In this document: one piece after another, positions 54,077 through 63,778 of the stretch | Numbering within the stretch: the first letter of the stretch is position 1 | Layout: each line of letters starts with the position of its first letter | Assembly: GCA_949825065.1 (NCBI GenBank) | Contig: OX463859.1 | Location: 8,160,217 to 8,224,216 of the forward strand | Source of the DNA: Odontocerum albicorne | Taxonomy: Eukaryota > Arthropoda > Insecta > Trichoptera > Odontoceridae | Direction of reading: 5' to 3' | DNA length: 64,000 nt | Notes under the pieces: model-generated | The model's database searches: none | Told to the model about the DNA's origin: nothing | Seen by the model: the letters and a program-made list of their open reading frames with translations, nothing else | Position numbers and translations under genes: made by a program

Positions 54077-54288
54077 GTATTACACTTTTATTGTACATGG
54101 TAAAACCCGGTGGATTTCTTGCCATGAGGATTTCTTGCCATGCCATCTTCCAACCAACAAGTTGTTAAAAAGTAAAAAACAGACTGGAATATTTTTTTAT
54201 AAAAATCTGTGTACCTACGGAAATCTAACCCGCACCCCCGGGTTGAAAGGCAGGAGTCTTATCAACTAGGTTACGGAGATCGTCAATA
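54077..54288 (-). repeat. SINE-1, near-complete copy with a small internal duplication
   Basis: TATTACACTTTTATTGTACA, GATTTCTTGCCATGAGGATT (the GATTTCTTGCCATG motif is doubled), TTCCAACCAACAAG, linker, head inverse CAACTAGGTTACGGAGATCG at 54263-54282. Confidence 0.78.
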
Positions 54289-54600
54289 TGTTAATCATCA
54301 TCATCATCATCCTGTCGTGTGGCTCATGACTCGCATAATTGTCCTTGATGATTCCTCTTCACCCATCCCTGCTCTTCGCAGTTTCAAGAACAGTTGTTAA
54401 AGGTAGTCCTGTTGCGTTTCTTAATTAATCAGTACAACGCATTGGGGCTCTTTCTGTTGTGCGTCGTCCTTTCAGGCTTCCAATGTCCACGAGCCTCTCC
54501 AAACTGTCTTCTTGGTCGCGAGTAATGCGTCCAAATAAACAGAGGATTCGTGGTAGGCATATTGTCAACATTCTGTCGGAAACTCTCAGTTTTTCGAAAA
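54289..54600 (-). pseudogene. LINE C-terminal relic, type B
   Basis: Minus strand: LFGRITRDQEDSLERLVDIG, SLKGRRTTERAPMRCTD, then NATGLPLTTVLETAKS in another frame. Matches the type B order. Begins with an (ATC)n run at 54296-54313 immediately next to the SINE. Confidence 0.74.
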
Positions 54601-55034
54601 TGAACATTCGCTTTGCCGACCATGAAATCCGTATATACTCGTACTTGAAAACTAAAAAATATATAAACTAAGACCACCGAGAGAACAGAAACTCGATGTG
54701 ACAAATTCGTACTCGTATTTGTTTTACAAACGAACAAGCAATCCAGTGTGGGTAACATTCTGGTTGAATGGGACATTGTTCGCAAGAGTCGTGAAGTATT
54801 CATAAAGAAGTGCATTCATGCAGCGTGCAGCGCTACATTTGGATATGCGCGCACGAGTTTGAAGGTCTCAAGCCATCGCACCGCACCAGCAAACGGTGTT
54901 TACACGGTTAATTAAGGTTAATTCGCGCATAACATGGACCAGAGGCGCTGGAAAGAAACACGAGGAACTTCTCTTAATATTTTATACGGTTATTTTTCGT
55001 CATTCGTCACCAATCTGACTGTCCTTTTAAATCA
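54601..55034. other. unassigned stretch with GC-rich segment
   Basis: 54825-54965 is GC-balanced and unique, with TTAATTAAGGTTAATTCGCG at 54908-54927. No gene. Confidence 0.3.
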
Positions 55035-55310
55035 AATGTCCCCAAACTTATCGAGTGGAGGGTCACAATAAAATATTCAATGTTAGTTCGGATCAAAACG
55101 GGACATTATTTTACATAGCTATATGCACAACTTATAACCATAATTAAAGACGAATAAGTTTACTGTCTAGAAGATATTTTTATTATGTACATTCAACATA
55201 TTTATTCTAAAAACATTTTTATTACAAAACGTTCAGTTCACGGGCTGGATGAACCTATTCAACGGGGCGGATTCAACATGCAGTCCCTAGTTAGGTTATC
55301 ACTGTTTTAA
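55035..55310. mobile_element. possible decayed hAT remnant
   Basis: The left end TGTCCCCAAACTTATCGAGT and right-hand GGGGCGGATTCAACATGCAG, TCCCTAG resemble the ends of Charlie-like hAT MITEs (CAGGGGTCCCCAAACTT.../...GTCCCTG). No target duplication found. Weak. Confidence 0.4.
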
Positions 55311-55369
55311 GTGGTTGCCAGTCTACTCTTTCCTCACATACGAGTATGTCGTATTTGATTTATTCGTAT

Positions 55370-55440
55370 GATACCCCTTAACATACGCAAACCAATAAAT
55401 AATGATAAAATGTATTGGTTTGCGTATGTTAAGGGGTATC
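55370..55440. repeat. perfect 28-bp hairpin
   Basis: Arms 55370-55397 and 55413-55440 are exact inverse complements (GATACCCCTTAACATACGCA...), loop 15 bases. No mismatch seen. Confidence 0.92.
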
Positions 55441-55639
55441 AATAAACAAGATAAAAGTCTTCTGAACAAAATCCTTTGGTCACTCCATTTACCAATAGTT
55501 TTTTTTAAATGGTTATTCACCTACATTTGGGTGTTTCCAACCTATAAGCAATGCTGAATTCATTAGGTTTATTGGGAATACAGAATATGTTCAGCACAAT
55601 TACAATGAACTCTCGCCGCTAAAATTTTAACACTATTAT

Positions 55640-55765
55640 TAAAAAGGGATCCACCAGTTTGGTTTTCACTTCAAGTATCTTATAAATTTGTCTTGTTAAT
55701 TTAAAGAGATTGCCACGAGGTAAGAAATTCGCTAAGTTGTACTGTATACAATGAAAATGTTATAA
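55640..55765 (+). repeat. SINE-1 3' body fragment
   Basis: GGTTTTCACTTCAAGTATCT, AAAGAGATTGCCACGAGG, AAGTTGTACTGTATACAATG. Head missing. Confidence 0.65.
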
Positions 55766-56163
55766 TTATAAAAACTGTATATGTGGTTCTTGAATATAGC
55801 AGTCGTGATATATTTTTTTATATGCTTGACTATATAGAAATTAAATAGTCGCCTCAATAAACCTTAAGTGGAATAAAACAATATTTCTTTAGTAATCATA
55901 TTCGAAAAAAAAATATTTTCAAAACAATGATTTTAAAAAGCAAGTTTGAAAAAACGATTTTTGTATAGCTATCGTTATTTAATTTGGAAATAAATCTCGG
56001 ACATTATAGCAAGGAATCTCTCAGGTGAATTTCCTTGTTTTTTCCCTCCCGGTTCATTGCACAAGTTTTCCGATCTATGGTCATGGACGTAGTCGAGCAT
56101 AATGGGTTAATTTTTTTTTAATTACTGAGATGGATATATTGGAAACAAAAATAATTATAACTG
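55766..56163. other. unassigned AT-rich stretch
   Basis: Nothing recognised. Confidence 0.3.
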
Positions 56164-56235
56164 AACTACTTTAAGCGCCCTTGATGATAGGTTCGCTAAA
56201 CGACACTATATAAATTGTCATTTCATAATTATTAT
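56164..56235 (+). repeat. L2-like 3' tail
   Basis: AAGCGCCCTTGATGATAGGT, TCGCTAAACGACACTATATA, ending ATTATTATTA. See 41061-41170. Confidence 0.62.
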
Positions 56236-57849
56236 TAATAACATTTATCAAAGAACACTAATTATTCATTATTAATAGTTTCTATTACGCAAGAAATAAA
56301 ATAAAAATAATAAAATAAATAAGACGCTTTTATACAAATATATTATATTGATGCACATTAGTTAAATTTTGGTAGACGATTCGCTTGATTATAATGTGAA
56401 AATATTTCAAATGTGATAACACTCAAAGTGGTTAACGACAACAGTGTAAATAATAAATTGAACATTGTTGATAACATTATTATTGGTGGCGAGTTCTACA
56501 AGGAGTGCTGATAACATTTAAGCGGGCCAGATAACAATTCGCGATAGTCCTGCTATTTTCAGATATTACGCTATCGATATTTATGTTTGTGGAAAGTATG
56601 ATGAATGATATCGCTGTTGGCATCCGAGAATCGTGATTGTGCATTTTCCGATAGATATGTCTTCTGTTAAGACCTGTGGTCATTGTTCTGTTTATCTAAA
56701 ACCGGTGGACGAGTCGCTACCGGTTAAGAATTATTACTGCTGCAAAGTGAATATCAGATGATAAAAGATAGCAGCGTTATTATAAAGGGAAATATAATAA
56801 TATACGTTGATATCAAAAGCTTACGTATTAGGATGAGCGATCGAGGAGTGCGTATGCAAAAAATCAATGTACCATAAAATAAAATACAGTCTGTGGACTT
56901 CATTAACATGGTCCTACCATTATCGCATGACCTGTCCTTTCTTATGGACCCTTGTTACAGATGTATTGGGTTTCTAGAAAAACATATAAAAACTTAAATG
57001 TATTAAGTTTCATGTTCAAAACATAGATTACATAAAGGATTTGAAGAACCATGTCCTCCTTAAATTTAAAATTCTTAAAAAATAAAGTTTCTTATCAAAT
57101 TTTTAACAAATCCTCTTATAAAAAACGCTCATTTAATTTAATCAAATAAAACATAACTTGTGATTTTATCGTACATATACGATCTTCTTCCAATTACGTA
57201 TTAGCATGTATTATTTTAGTTGAAAAAAAGTCAAAGCAAATAAATAACTATAAAATCGTGTACAAAATACATAAAATACTTACTTTTACTGTAAATTTGG
57301 CAAACCAATTTTGTACATGTCGAGTTGTATACATTTTTCGAATTTATGGAATATTCAAATATTAACGTCGCGCCGTGTGAGAGAACCGATATTTTAAAGT
57401 ACATTAGCTCTAAAGTATCACAAGTTAGCGTTAACTCGCAACAGCTTATGACATAAACGTATTAAGTCATATACAGAGCGGCGCGGGTGCTCCACTCCAC
57501 TCGACTCACCTGTGAAAGTTGCTCGAATTTTCCGCCAAATTTCCCGTTCGCCTGTAACAAATAAAACAACGAATTAATGGCGACGGCACAAAGGAAAAGC
57601 AAGCGTGCAGCACTAGGGATGCGCGAGATATTCGATCAACGTGATTGTGCAATTATTTGGATGAGCAGCCTAAGGCAAAAGCAATATTAAGTTACTACTG
57701 AAAATATTATATTGATTATCGCTTTCCAACATTCATTTATTCTGGTAACGTTCAAATATGCTTGTAGTAAACAGAAGGTCTTAAGGTCTGTTTAAGGCGA
57801 GTATTAACGAATACGCTAATTATATTTATACATAATATTTATTCGTATG
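56236..57849. other. long unassigned stretch
   Basis: About 1.6 kb, AT-rich apart from GC-balanced segments at 56510-56720 and 57370-57640 (GCGGCGCGGGTGCTCCACTC). No gene recognised. Confidence 0.3.
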
Positions 57850-57970
57850 GTGCTACTCTTTAACATATTCCCATTAGTGATGCGGAAATGTTTAAGTCCG
57901 TGGCCGGGTGACAAAACATCTTCGACCCCGTTAATTGAGCCTTCAGTTTTTTTAGAACCGCAGTAATAAG
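57850..57970 (+). repeat. dispersed repeat family D, reference copy
   Basis: CTCTTTAACATATTCCCATT, AGTGATGCGGAAATGTTTAA, GGGTGACAAAACATCTTCGA, CCCCGTTAATTGAGCCTTCA, GTTTTTTTAGAACCGCAG. Non-coding here; it resembles the non-coding part of an insect LINE or SINE, but I cannot name it. Confidence 0.55.
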
Positions 57971-58329
57971 CATACAGCGCGCAGTTTATCGTCGTACGTG
58001 TTGGTAATATACAGTACACAGTAATAAAAAAAAACTTGTACAATCGGAAATCAAGCTTCCCTAGATGGAAAAAAAGTATCTTGTCAAATAGGTCATGCAT
58101 CTTGTCTTGTATCTTGTCAAATAGGCTACACTGTGCTCGCACATTCAACGTTCAACAGAGTCCAAACTTTAATCATCCCGCCGTTGTTTTGCCAAAGAAA
58201 GTTTGGTTAGTCAATAATAAACATGAAATTTAATTAAATGTTGCCGAATAATAGTAATAAGAATAATATTACTGAGCTCAAAACGAACACTGCAGTTACC
58301 TACATCTGTTAAATAAGTTGTTTATATGT
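57971..58329. other. unassigned AT-rich stretch
   Basis: Nothing recognised. Confidence 0.3.
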
Positions 58330-58565
58330 TGTTTATAGTTAAGGCATTAACGTTGTGGAGGTTTAAAGACATTGTCATTTATTTTTAACAAACACTGCTT
58401 ATTCCACTTTTTTATGACGGTATAACCCTGCCGGTTTCAAGGCTTTCACCTCATCTTCAGGGGAGCGCAAACAGATGAGGTGAAAGCCTTGACACCGGCA
58501 GGGTTATACCGTCATAAAAAAAGTGGAATAAACAGTGTTTGTTAAAAATAAATTACAATGTCTGT
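58330..58565. repeat. foldback repeat family, complete copy 2
   Basis: Arms meet near 58465: AACAAACACTGCTTATTCCA, GACGGTATAACCCTGCCGGT, TTCAAGGCTTTCACCTCATC and inverse copies. The left flank carries GGCATTAACGTTGTGGAGGT, the inverse of the right flank of copy 1 (19160). Arm identity is very high. Confidence 0.85.
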
Positions 58566-58806
58566 TAAATAAGTTCGGAGGAGGGATTCGTTAACAATTC
58601 GTATGTTATATTGATTAAAATAGAAGTTATAAATGATCGGAATACCGGTAAATTATTAGTCATTGTTAGCGAAAAAAATTGTCGCAGTCGACTCTCAATT
58701 ATCAAGGGTTTTTAATACATTTTATATTCAAATTTTATTATTAGGTCGAAAAAGGTCGTTCTAAATAATTGATTATACTAAATAAATAAAATGTACAATA
58801 TGTTTA
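58566..58806. other. unassigned AT-rich stretch
   Basis: Nothing recognised. Confidence 0.3.
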
Positions 58807-58900
58807 AATCGGACGTATTCGACAAACAAAAATATTACTTCAAATGTTTAAGTTACATTATACTCGTAGTAATATTTTTGTTTGTCGAATACGTCCGATT
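58807..58900. repeat. perfect 33-bp hairpin
   Basis: Arms 58807-58839 and 58868-58900 are exact inverse complements (AATCGGACGTATTCGACAAA...), with a 28-base spacer that includes a TACTCGTA octamer. A weaker GTTTAA/TTGAAC extension lies outside. Confidence 0.92.
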
Positions 58901-59044
58901 GTTTGAACACTTTTAAACAAAGTTCATTTGAGGTTAATAGTTGTTACTTTCTACTATTTATTTAACATTTAATATAGATTTAACTCAACTACATCAAACA
59001 TATTGAAATAGATAAGTCTAAAATGAAAATATTATAATAATAAT

Positions 59045-59290
59045 AATAGGAAAAATGATTACTCATGTGACACTGTGAAGTAATTCAGTAATGCTAAAGT
59101 TTATCACAGAGCTCAATCCTCTATTTATCCACCGATTTATGGTATATAGAAGATATCAACATGGGAAAATTCGTTCAACAATGTCATTCCATGTGCAAGT
59201 GGTGACGCTTTTCATAGTTAAGTTTGAGAATACGACACCGAAAACAATCATAATTCATGATGCCATAATTAGTCAGATACATATACATTA
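59045..59290 (-). repeat. dispersed repeat family C, copy 3
   Basis: On the minus strand: CATCATGAATTATGATTGTT, TTCGGTGTCGTATTC, ACTTGCACATGGAATGACAT, TGTTGAACGAATTTTCC, GGTGGATAAATAGAGG, CACATGAGTAATCAT. The most continuous copy. Confidence 0.62.
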
Positions 59291-59529
59291 AACAAAAGTT
59301 TGATATATATACAAACAGGTGTATGATCTCTTCTAATGCTTAAGGAGTATTACTTAAAAAATTTGAGCCACAAATGAAATTCATATTCCCTGGTATAAAG
59401 GTGTCGCAGAAATCTTTTTGTCCAAATGTGTCATAGATCTCTTAATAGTGAATAAAAGATAGACGCAACATTTCCACACGGGGCCTGCCTCCATTTTAGA
59501 CATATCACAGAGATGCTATCAAGATTATA
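59291..59529. other. unassigned stretch
   Basis: Nothing recognised. Confidence 0.3.
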
Positions 59530-59720
59530 CATTCGTCACTTCTTCAGTTCTCTGGCCACATTTCGCGCACGAAGGGTATGGCGGTAATCATTGCTTGGTG
59601 TGTGTCAAGTGGATGGGTGCAGAAGCAGAGGTAAATCATTTTTGTACTGGAGTTCTTTGCCACAGACTCTTCGAACAGCGGAGTACCGAGAGGACTGAAG
59701 AATGTGAACAGTGTGTCACA
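59530..59720 (+). pseudogene. LINE C-terminal relic, type B-like
   Basis: Plus strand: SGHISRTKGM at about 59555-59585, then in a second frame CVKWMGAEAEVNHFCTGVLC, HRLFEQRSTERTEE. The order (GHI.R..G...L...RxR...) fits a type B-like C-terminus. Diverged. Confidence 0.5.
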
Positions 59721-59799
59721 TTCCTGTTTTAGTTGATTCGATTACAAAAGCAGATTAAAAATCATTTTACTTAACACTGATAAATTTAATGACAAAAAT

Positions 59800-59900
59800 A
59801 CAACTAAGCTAGTATACGAGTCAGAAGTGTGCGAGGATGAGGTAGACCGATGAAAATGTGGCTGGATCAAATGGACCAGATTTTGAAAGAAGGTTAAGTG
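59800..59900 (+). pseudogene. LINE type A linker fragment
   Basis: GTGCGAGGATGAGGTAGACC, GATGAAAATGTGGCTGGATC, AAATGGACCAGATTTTGAAA: decayed GRGRPMKMWLDQMDQILKEG of type A. Confidence 0.55.
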
Positions 59901-60109
59901 TAGTAACATTTTTTCTCGATTAAAATCGATAATTCTGTGATTCCCTATTCACCACACGTTCAAAAATTTTTAAATTCTTATTGATGTTAATCTGAGTTGA
60001 CGTAACCATGTATTCAAATCAAACCGCAAGCATGATCTTTGCACCTCTACACTCTCTTAATAAGATGTGTAATTTTCTGCCTGTTTTGAGTTGAATACTA
60101 CTGTACCAA
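59901..60109. other. unassigned stretch
   Basis: Nothing recognised. Confidence 0.3.
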
Positions 60110-60560
60110 CGTACTATATCTTGCTCATGTTACTTCATTACGGTGACACGCTATTTGGATGCCAACGAAGAGGTGTTGGATAAGTTTGAGAAACTCCAAA
60201 ACATTTGTATCCGATTAATCTTAACCTAAGAGTATGACCACGTGTGAAAATTTCTGAACAGACTTCAAAGGCTTGAAATCAGGCAGCGAAGGAAATTTTA
60301 CTTTCTCTCGACATTATTTTGCGTGTTTATTAATTCCAATTACCCTTCACATCCTCGCGCAAACTTCCACATTATTTCATTCCGTGATTGAAGAGAATAT
60401 GGACGTTGTCTTCAATTAATCACCCACATTTAACACATATTCATTTGCTAATCACTCGGTGCCACTATGGAACGAACTCCCGCGAGTTATCAGATGTGCA
60501 ACACCCTTATACACGTTGAAGAGAGAATTAAAAAAATATTACATTACTCAGAATATATTT
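60110..60560 (+). pseudogene. LINE C-terminal relic, L2/CR1-like
   Basis: A different LINE lineage. The plus strand shows YGDTLFGC / CQRRGV near 60140-60175, an L..LQN.CIR.I block (LRNSKTFVSD) near 60185-60215, and SVPLWNELPRVIRCATPLYT, LKRELKKYYI at 60460-60545. The PLWN.LP..IR.A.....FK..LK.YL pattern is the C-terminal end of L2/CR1-type RT proteins. Stops and frameshifts throughout. Confidence 0.68.
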
Positions 60561-60689
60561 TCATACTAATTTTCCTACATTTCTCTCCCTTATCATTCAA
60601 TGAACTCCTATCCTATTTTTTTTGTTTTTTACTTGAAATTAAGTGAATATTTCTTACAAAGTTTTTTTATAAACCATGGATTAAAATAG

Positions 60690-60790
60690 TTTTATATACT
60701 CATCGCGAGCTGGTTGGTTGGAAGAAATTGTTGTATAGCGATAAACCGCCAGATGTACTACGTACAAAAAAGAATGAAAAATATACGAAT
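60690..60790 (+). repeat. SINE-like 3' body, variant family
   Basis: GAGCTGGTTGGTTGGAAGAA, ATTGTTGTATAGCGATAAAC, AAGAATGAAAAATATACG. Sister of 27950-28050. Confidence 0.6.
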
Positions 60791-60799
60791 GTTAGAAAC

Positions 60800-61000
60800 A
60801 AGAATTCATTAAAGAATTTTCGAAGCTTGGCCAGAAAAGTCAAGTAGGTCGCCCAAGAGGAATCTCGAGATATCTTGTAGAGCGGTTGTGTAAAGATAAG
60901 CTGAGACTACACTGGGTGAAGGAGGAATGAATGGTCAAAGATCGAAATAAGTGGAGATCAGAGCGGGCGAGATTGCGACAGGGAAAGGGAAGGTGACGAT
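60800..61000 (+). pseudogene. LINE C-terminal fragment, further type
   Basis: Plus strand: GQKSQVGRPRGISRYLVERL, CKDKLRLHWVKEE, then MVKDRNKWRSERARLRQ. The GRPR...DR.KWR ending is typical of RTE/CR1-like C-termini. It does not match types A-C closely. Confidence 0.5.
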
Positions 61001-61484
61001 GATGATAATACAACCATTTCGTGTACATCCACATCTTCGAACTCTTTTTATACATATATTGTAATATATTCTTGAAATAATATTTACGAGAGCAATGTTG
61101 TAGGGACCACAATAAACACGGAGCCTAAATAAATCATGCCTGATCTCCAAGATTCCAGTCCCAGCTGTAGTAGGTCCAGGGAAGGAGGGCTGTGGGAACC
61201 CTCAATTATTCAGGGAAACCGCTACTGGCGCTGGTGATTTGTGCGCTGGATACACTCCAGTGCTTCAACTTGGGTATTTTACAGTCAAATAAGTTGCAAA
61301 CGGAACAAATCCATACGGAATCGTTCATCGTGACGTGATAAGATGTATAGCTACTCAAAAATAAAAATACTGGGCTTGAATCAAGTAGGAAAAGCATTTA
61401 AAACATAATAGATTTGATATTCATATTGTAGAACTCCATTTTTAAACAGAATACTTAAATGTGAAAAAAATCTACAAAATCAAC
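61001..61484. other. unassigned stretch
   Basis: GC-balanced at 61125-61260; nothing recognised. Confidence 0.3.
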
Positions 61485-61735
61485 TTTCCAAGTGACAGGC
61501 CGGTTTATAGAATGAATAAAAACAATGAAATGATTCAAGCATATAGAACGAATCAATGAAGAAAGACTTACAAAATAAATACAGCGTTAATATGAGTGGA
61601 AGATGCGGTATGGCTGGACCAACCGAAAGATATTTTGAAAGAAAATGTAAAACGTTTGTGAAATCGTAGGAACTGTATAAAAAGATATATTTTAGAGGGA
61701 GATGTAAGAGTATGTCGCGATAGAAATGTTTAGCT
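61485..61735 (+). pseudogene. LINE C-terminal relic, type A
   Basis: Decayed plus-strand type A block: AAGTGACAGGCCGGTTTATA, HI.RINEERLTK (about 61540-61575), then GRCGMAGPTERYFER as a frame-shifted GR.R.VWLDQ.KDIL, and EGDVRVCRDRNV near the end. Confidence 0.6.
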
Positions 61736-62829
61736 GGTCTGGAAAACGATGCAATGGTATGTACAATATTTAAATGTAACCAACATTACACCGGAAGAGC
61801 ATTTAAACTCCAGCTCTTTTCTGATTTTTTTTTAACTGTAATAATTAATTTTACGGTTCACGATTTGAAATGTTACGTATTCAATAATAAAAAAATATTG
61901 AGTGTAAAAAAAGTACGAGAGAGAATGAAAGTTTATGACACTTCAAAGGTACATGGTAAAAGCTCCCTCGTAACAAGAGGAAAAACGGATATTTTAGATT
62001 ATATAATAAACGTTATCAAAAAAGTCTACAGTGAGAAAGTCCGAGTTACGAGTATCCTGAAAATATATTTTTATTTTATTTAATTCAAGATAAACAATAA
62101 CATGAAAGTGGAGAAATACAAGGAAAACTCCAAGGATCTATAAAAAATGAATAAGACATACTTAATGAAACTAATCGATACGACACGACGGCTCATGAAG
62201 TTGTTACAATACCAGAAACCAAGATCAAAGAAGAAAACAATATATTGGTTAATTATATATTGTAGGTATATTGAATAAACGGAAATATAAATTGAATACG
62301 ACATTACCCGAGGACATCAAAGCGAATTTCTAGAAAATAATAAATAAGATATCATTCGATACTGAGAAATGTGCGGCATATCAAATTAAATAATGAAGAT
62401 ATAAACTGTAAACAGGGTTACGGCGGAGGGGATACGATATTACGAGTATAACATGTTATGTGTATTGTACTCACACTTGGGTAAATTCAATTGATTCGCT
62501 AGCAAATAAGATAATTCGTTCGTGAAATTTATCAAAACCTTAAAATCTTTCGTAATCAACATTATACATGTAGTTGTGTCTGAGAATGTAAAACGTTGCG
62601 ATATACGAGTATATTATACAAAGGCAAATTTACAAAACATTTCTGACGTCAAACGGTTGTGCGTGTTTAATTAAACATGGGTTTCGTTAGAATTTTGAGC
62701 GTTAGTTGCCATTCAGCATAATTATAACCAGGTGTTTTTTAAGAAGAAAAAAACAGGAGCCAATTAAAGTAAAAATGTTAATAATCAATGAAAACCCTTA
62801 TTGGAAATTAGGCATTTGTAAAAATCTAT
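61736..62829. other. long unassigned AT-rich stretch
   Basis: No gene recognised. The 109-codon frame at 61754-62083 is lysine-, isoleucine- and phenylalanine-rich, as expected from AT-rich DNA. Confidence 0.3.
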
Positions 62830-63290
62830 TTTTTTTCTGCACCATATTCTAACGGCATTCCATCACTTGAATTTCGTATGTTTCTGTGATTTCTTCCTCT
62901 TAGTCGTATTCCTAATAGCAAAGTGTCGAAGTTCCCTAATGGTCTGGAACTGAGCGATGATTTGCCTCCACTGCTCTCAGGATGAGTGTGTAACACTCAA
63001 TGAAAAACTAGTCATCTCTATGGTTTGATCTATTCACCTTGCTGGAGATCGTTATCTTGTTCACCGCCCCTAAACACTTAAAGTAACTACCAGCTTCTCC
63101 AGACTGTAATCTCTTCTAGTGGCATGTGCTCAAGTATGAAGTATTCTCTTCCTGCATGTCGTCCACATCGACGTCGTTCTCTGACTTGTACATCCTAGAG
63201 AATGGACGGACACGCGAGGTGAGATGCTAAGCATTCGGTGCCAACACCAGATCTCGAAAACATACATTATATCTTCTTCTTGTCGTGCCC
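62830..63290 (-). pseudogene. LINE C-terminal relic, type B with upstream block
   Basis: Minus strand: FEIWCWHRMLSISPRVSVHS at about 63190-63265, then ATRRDYSLEKLVV near 63080-63115, and a REQWRQIIAQFQTI block near 62940-62980. Together they span the middle and end of the C-terminal domain with several frame changes. Confidence 0.65.
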
Positions 63291-63778
63291 TATCAGGTCC
63301 CCCCAACGTTGGCAATCACTCTGGCAAAGGCTTCTCTATCTTGCGCAACCCGGCACAGGTCCTCCACACGCCTCATCCCCGTCCAGTATCTTATATTGCG
63401 CAGCCAAGATGTTTGCCTTCTACCAGGACCATGCTGCCCCTCGATCTTGCCCATCAGGATTTCGTATTTCTCTCCACGTAAAATGTGACCCAGATAGGAT
63501 ATCTTGCGGACTTTTATATCTGTCAGCAGCTGTCGACTGCAATTAGCTCTCCTCAAGACCTCCGAATTGGTGATCATATCAGTCCACGGTATACGAAGCA
63601 TTCTCCTGTGCAACCAAATCTCGAACGCTTCCAACCGATTCATAGTATGAACCTTCAGCGTCCATGTTTCCGAGCCATACAGCAGAACAGACCAAACGTA
63701 GCACTTCAACATTATCTGCCTTAGTTTCAGATTCAATTTATCATACATTATATATCTATCCTTTTCTCTCAGCTCCAT
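63285..63778 (-). pseudogene. LINE C-terminal relic, type C, long open frame
   Basis: The longest LINE C-terminus besides the jockey: an open minus-strand frame of 161 codons (63778-63293). In order: LNLKLRQIMLKCYVWSVLLY, GSETWTL, MNRLEAFEIWLHRRMLRIPW, KVRKISYLGHILRGEKYEIL, GRRQTSWLRNIRYWTG, and DLCRVAQDREAFARVIANV. It ends with VGGT and the GGGACCTGATAGGGCACGAC region. This order is the standard C-terminus of RTE-like (BovB-like) LINEs as I remember it. The RT domain is absent; the copy is 5'-truncated. Confidence 0.8.

Noticed and set aside
54077..54600. A single composite element from the SINE and the adjoining LINE relic
   Set aside because: The two parts match separate families found apart elsewhere; they are neighbours through independent insertion.
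61754..62083. Plus-strand frame of 109 codons, lysine- and isoleucine-rich
   Set aside because: Composition expected of AT-rich DNA; no start context, splice signals or domain.
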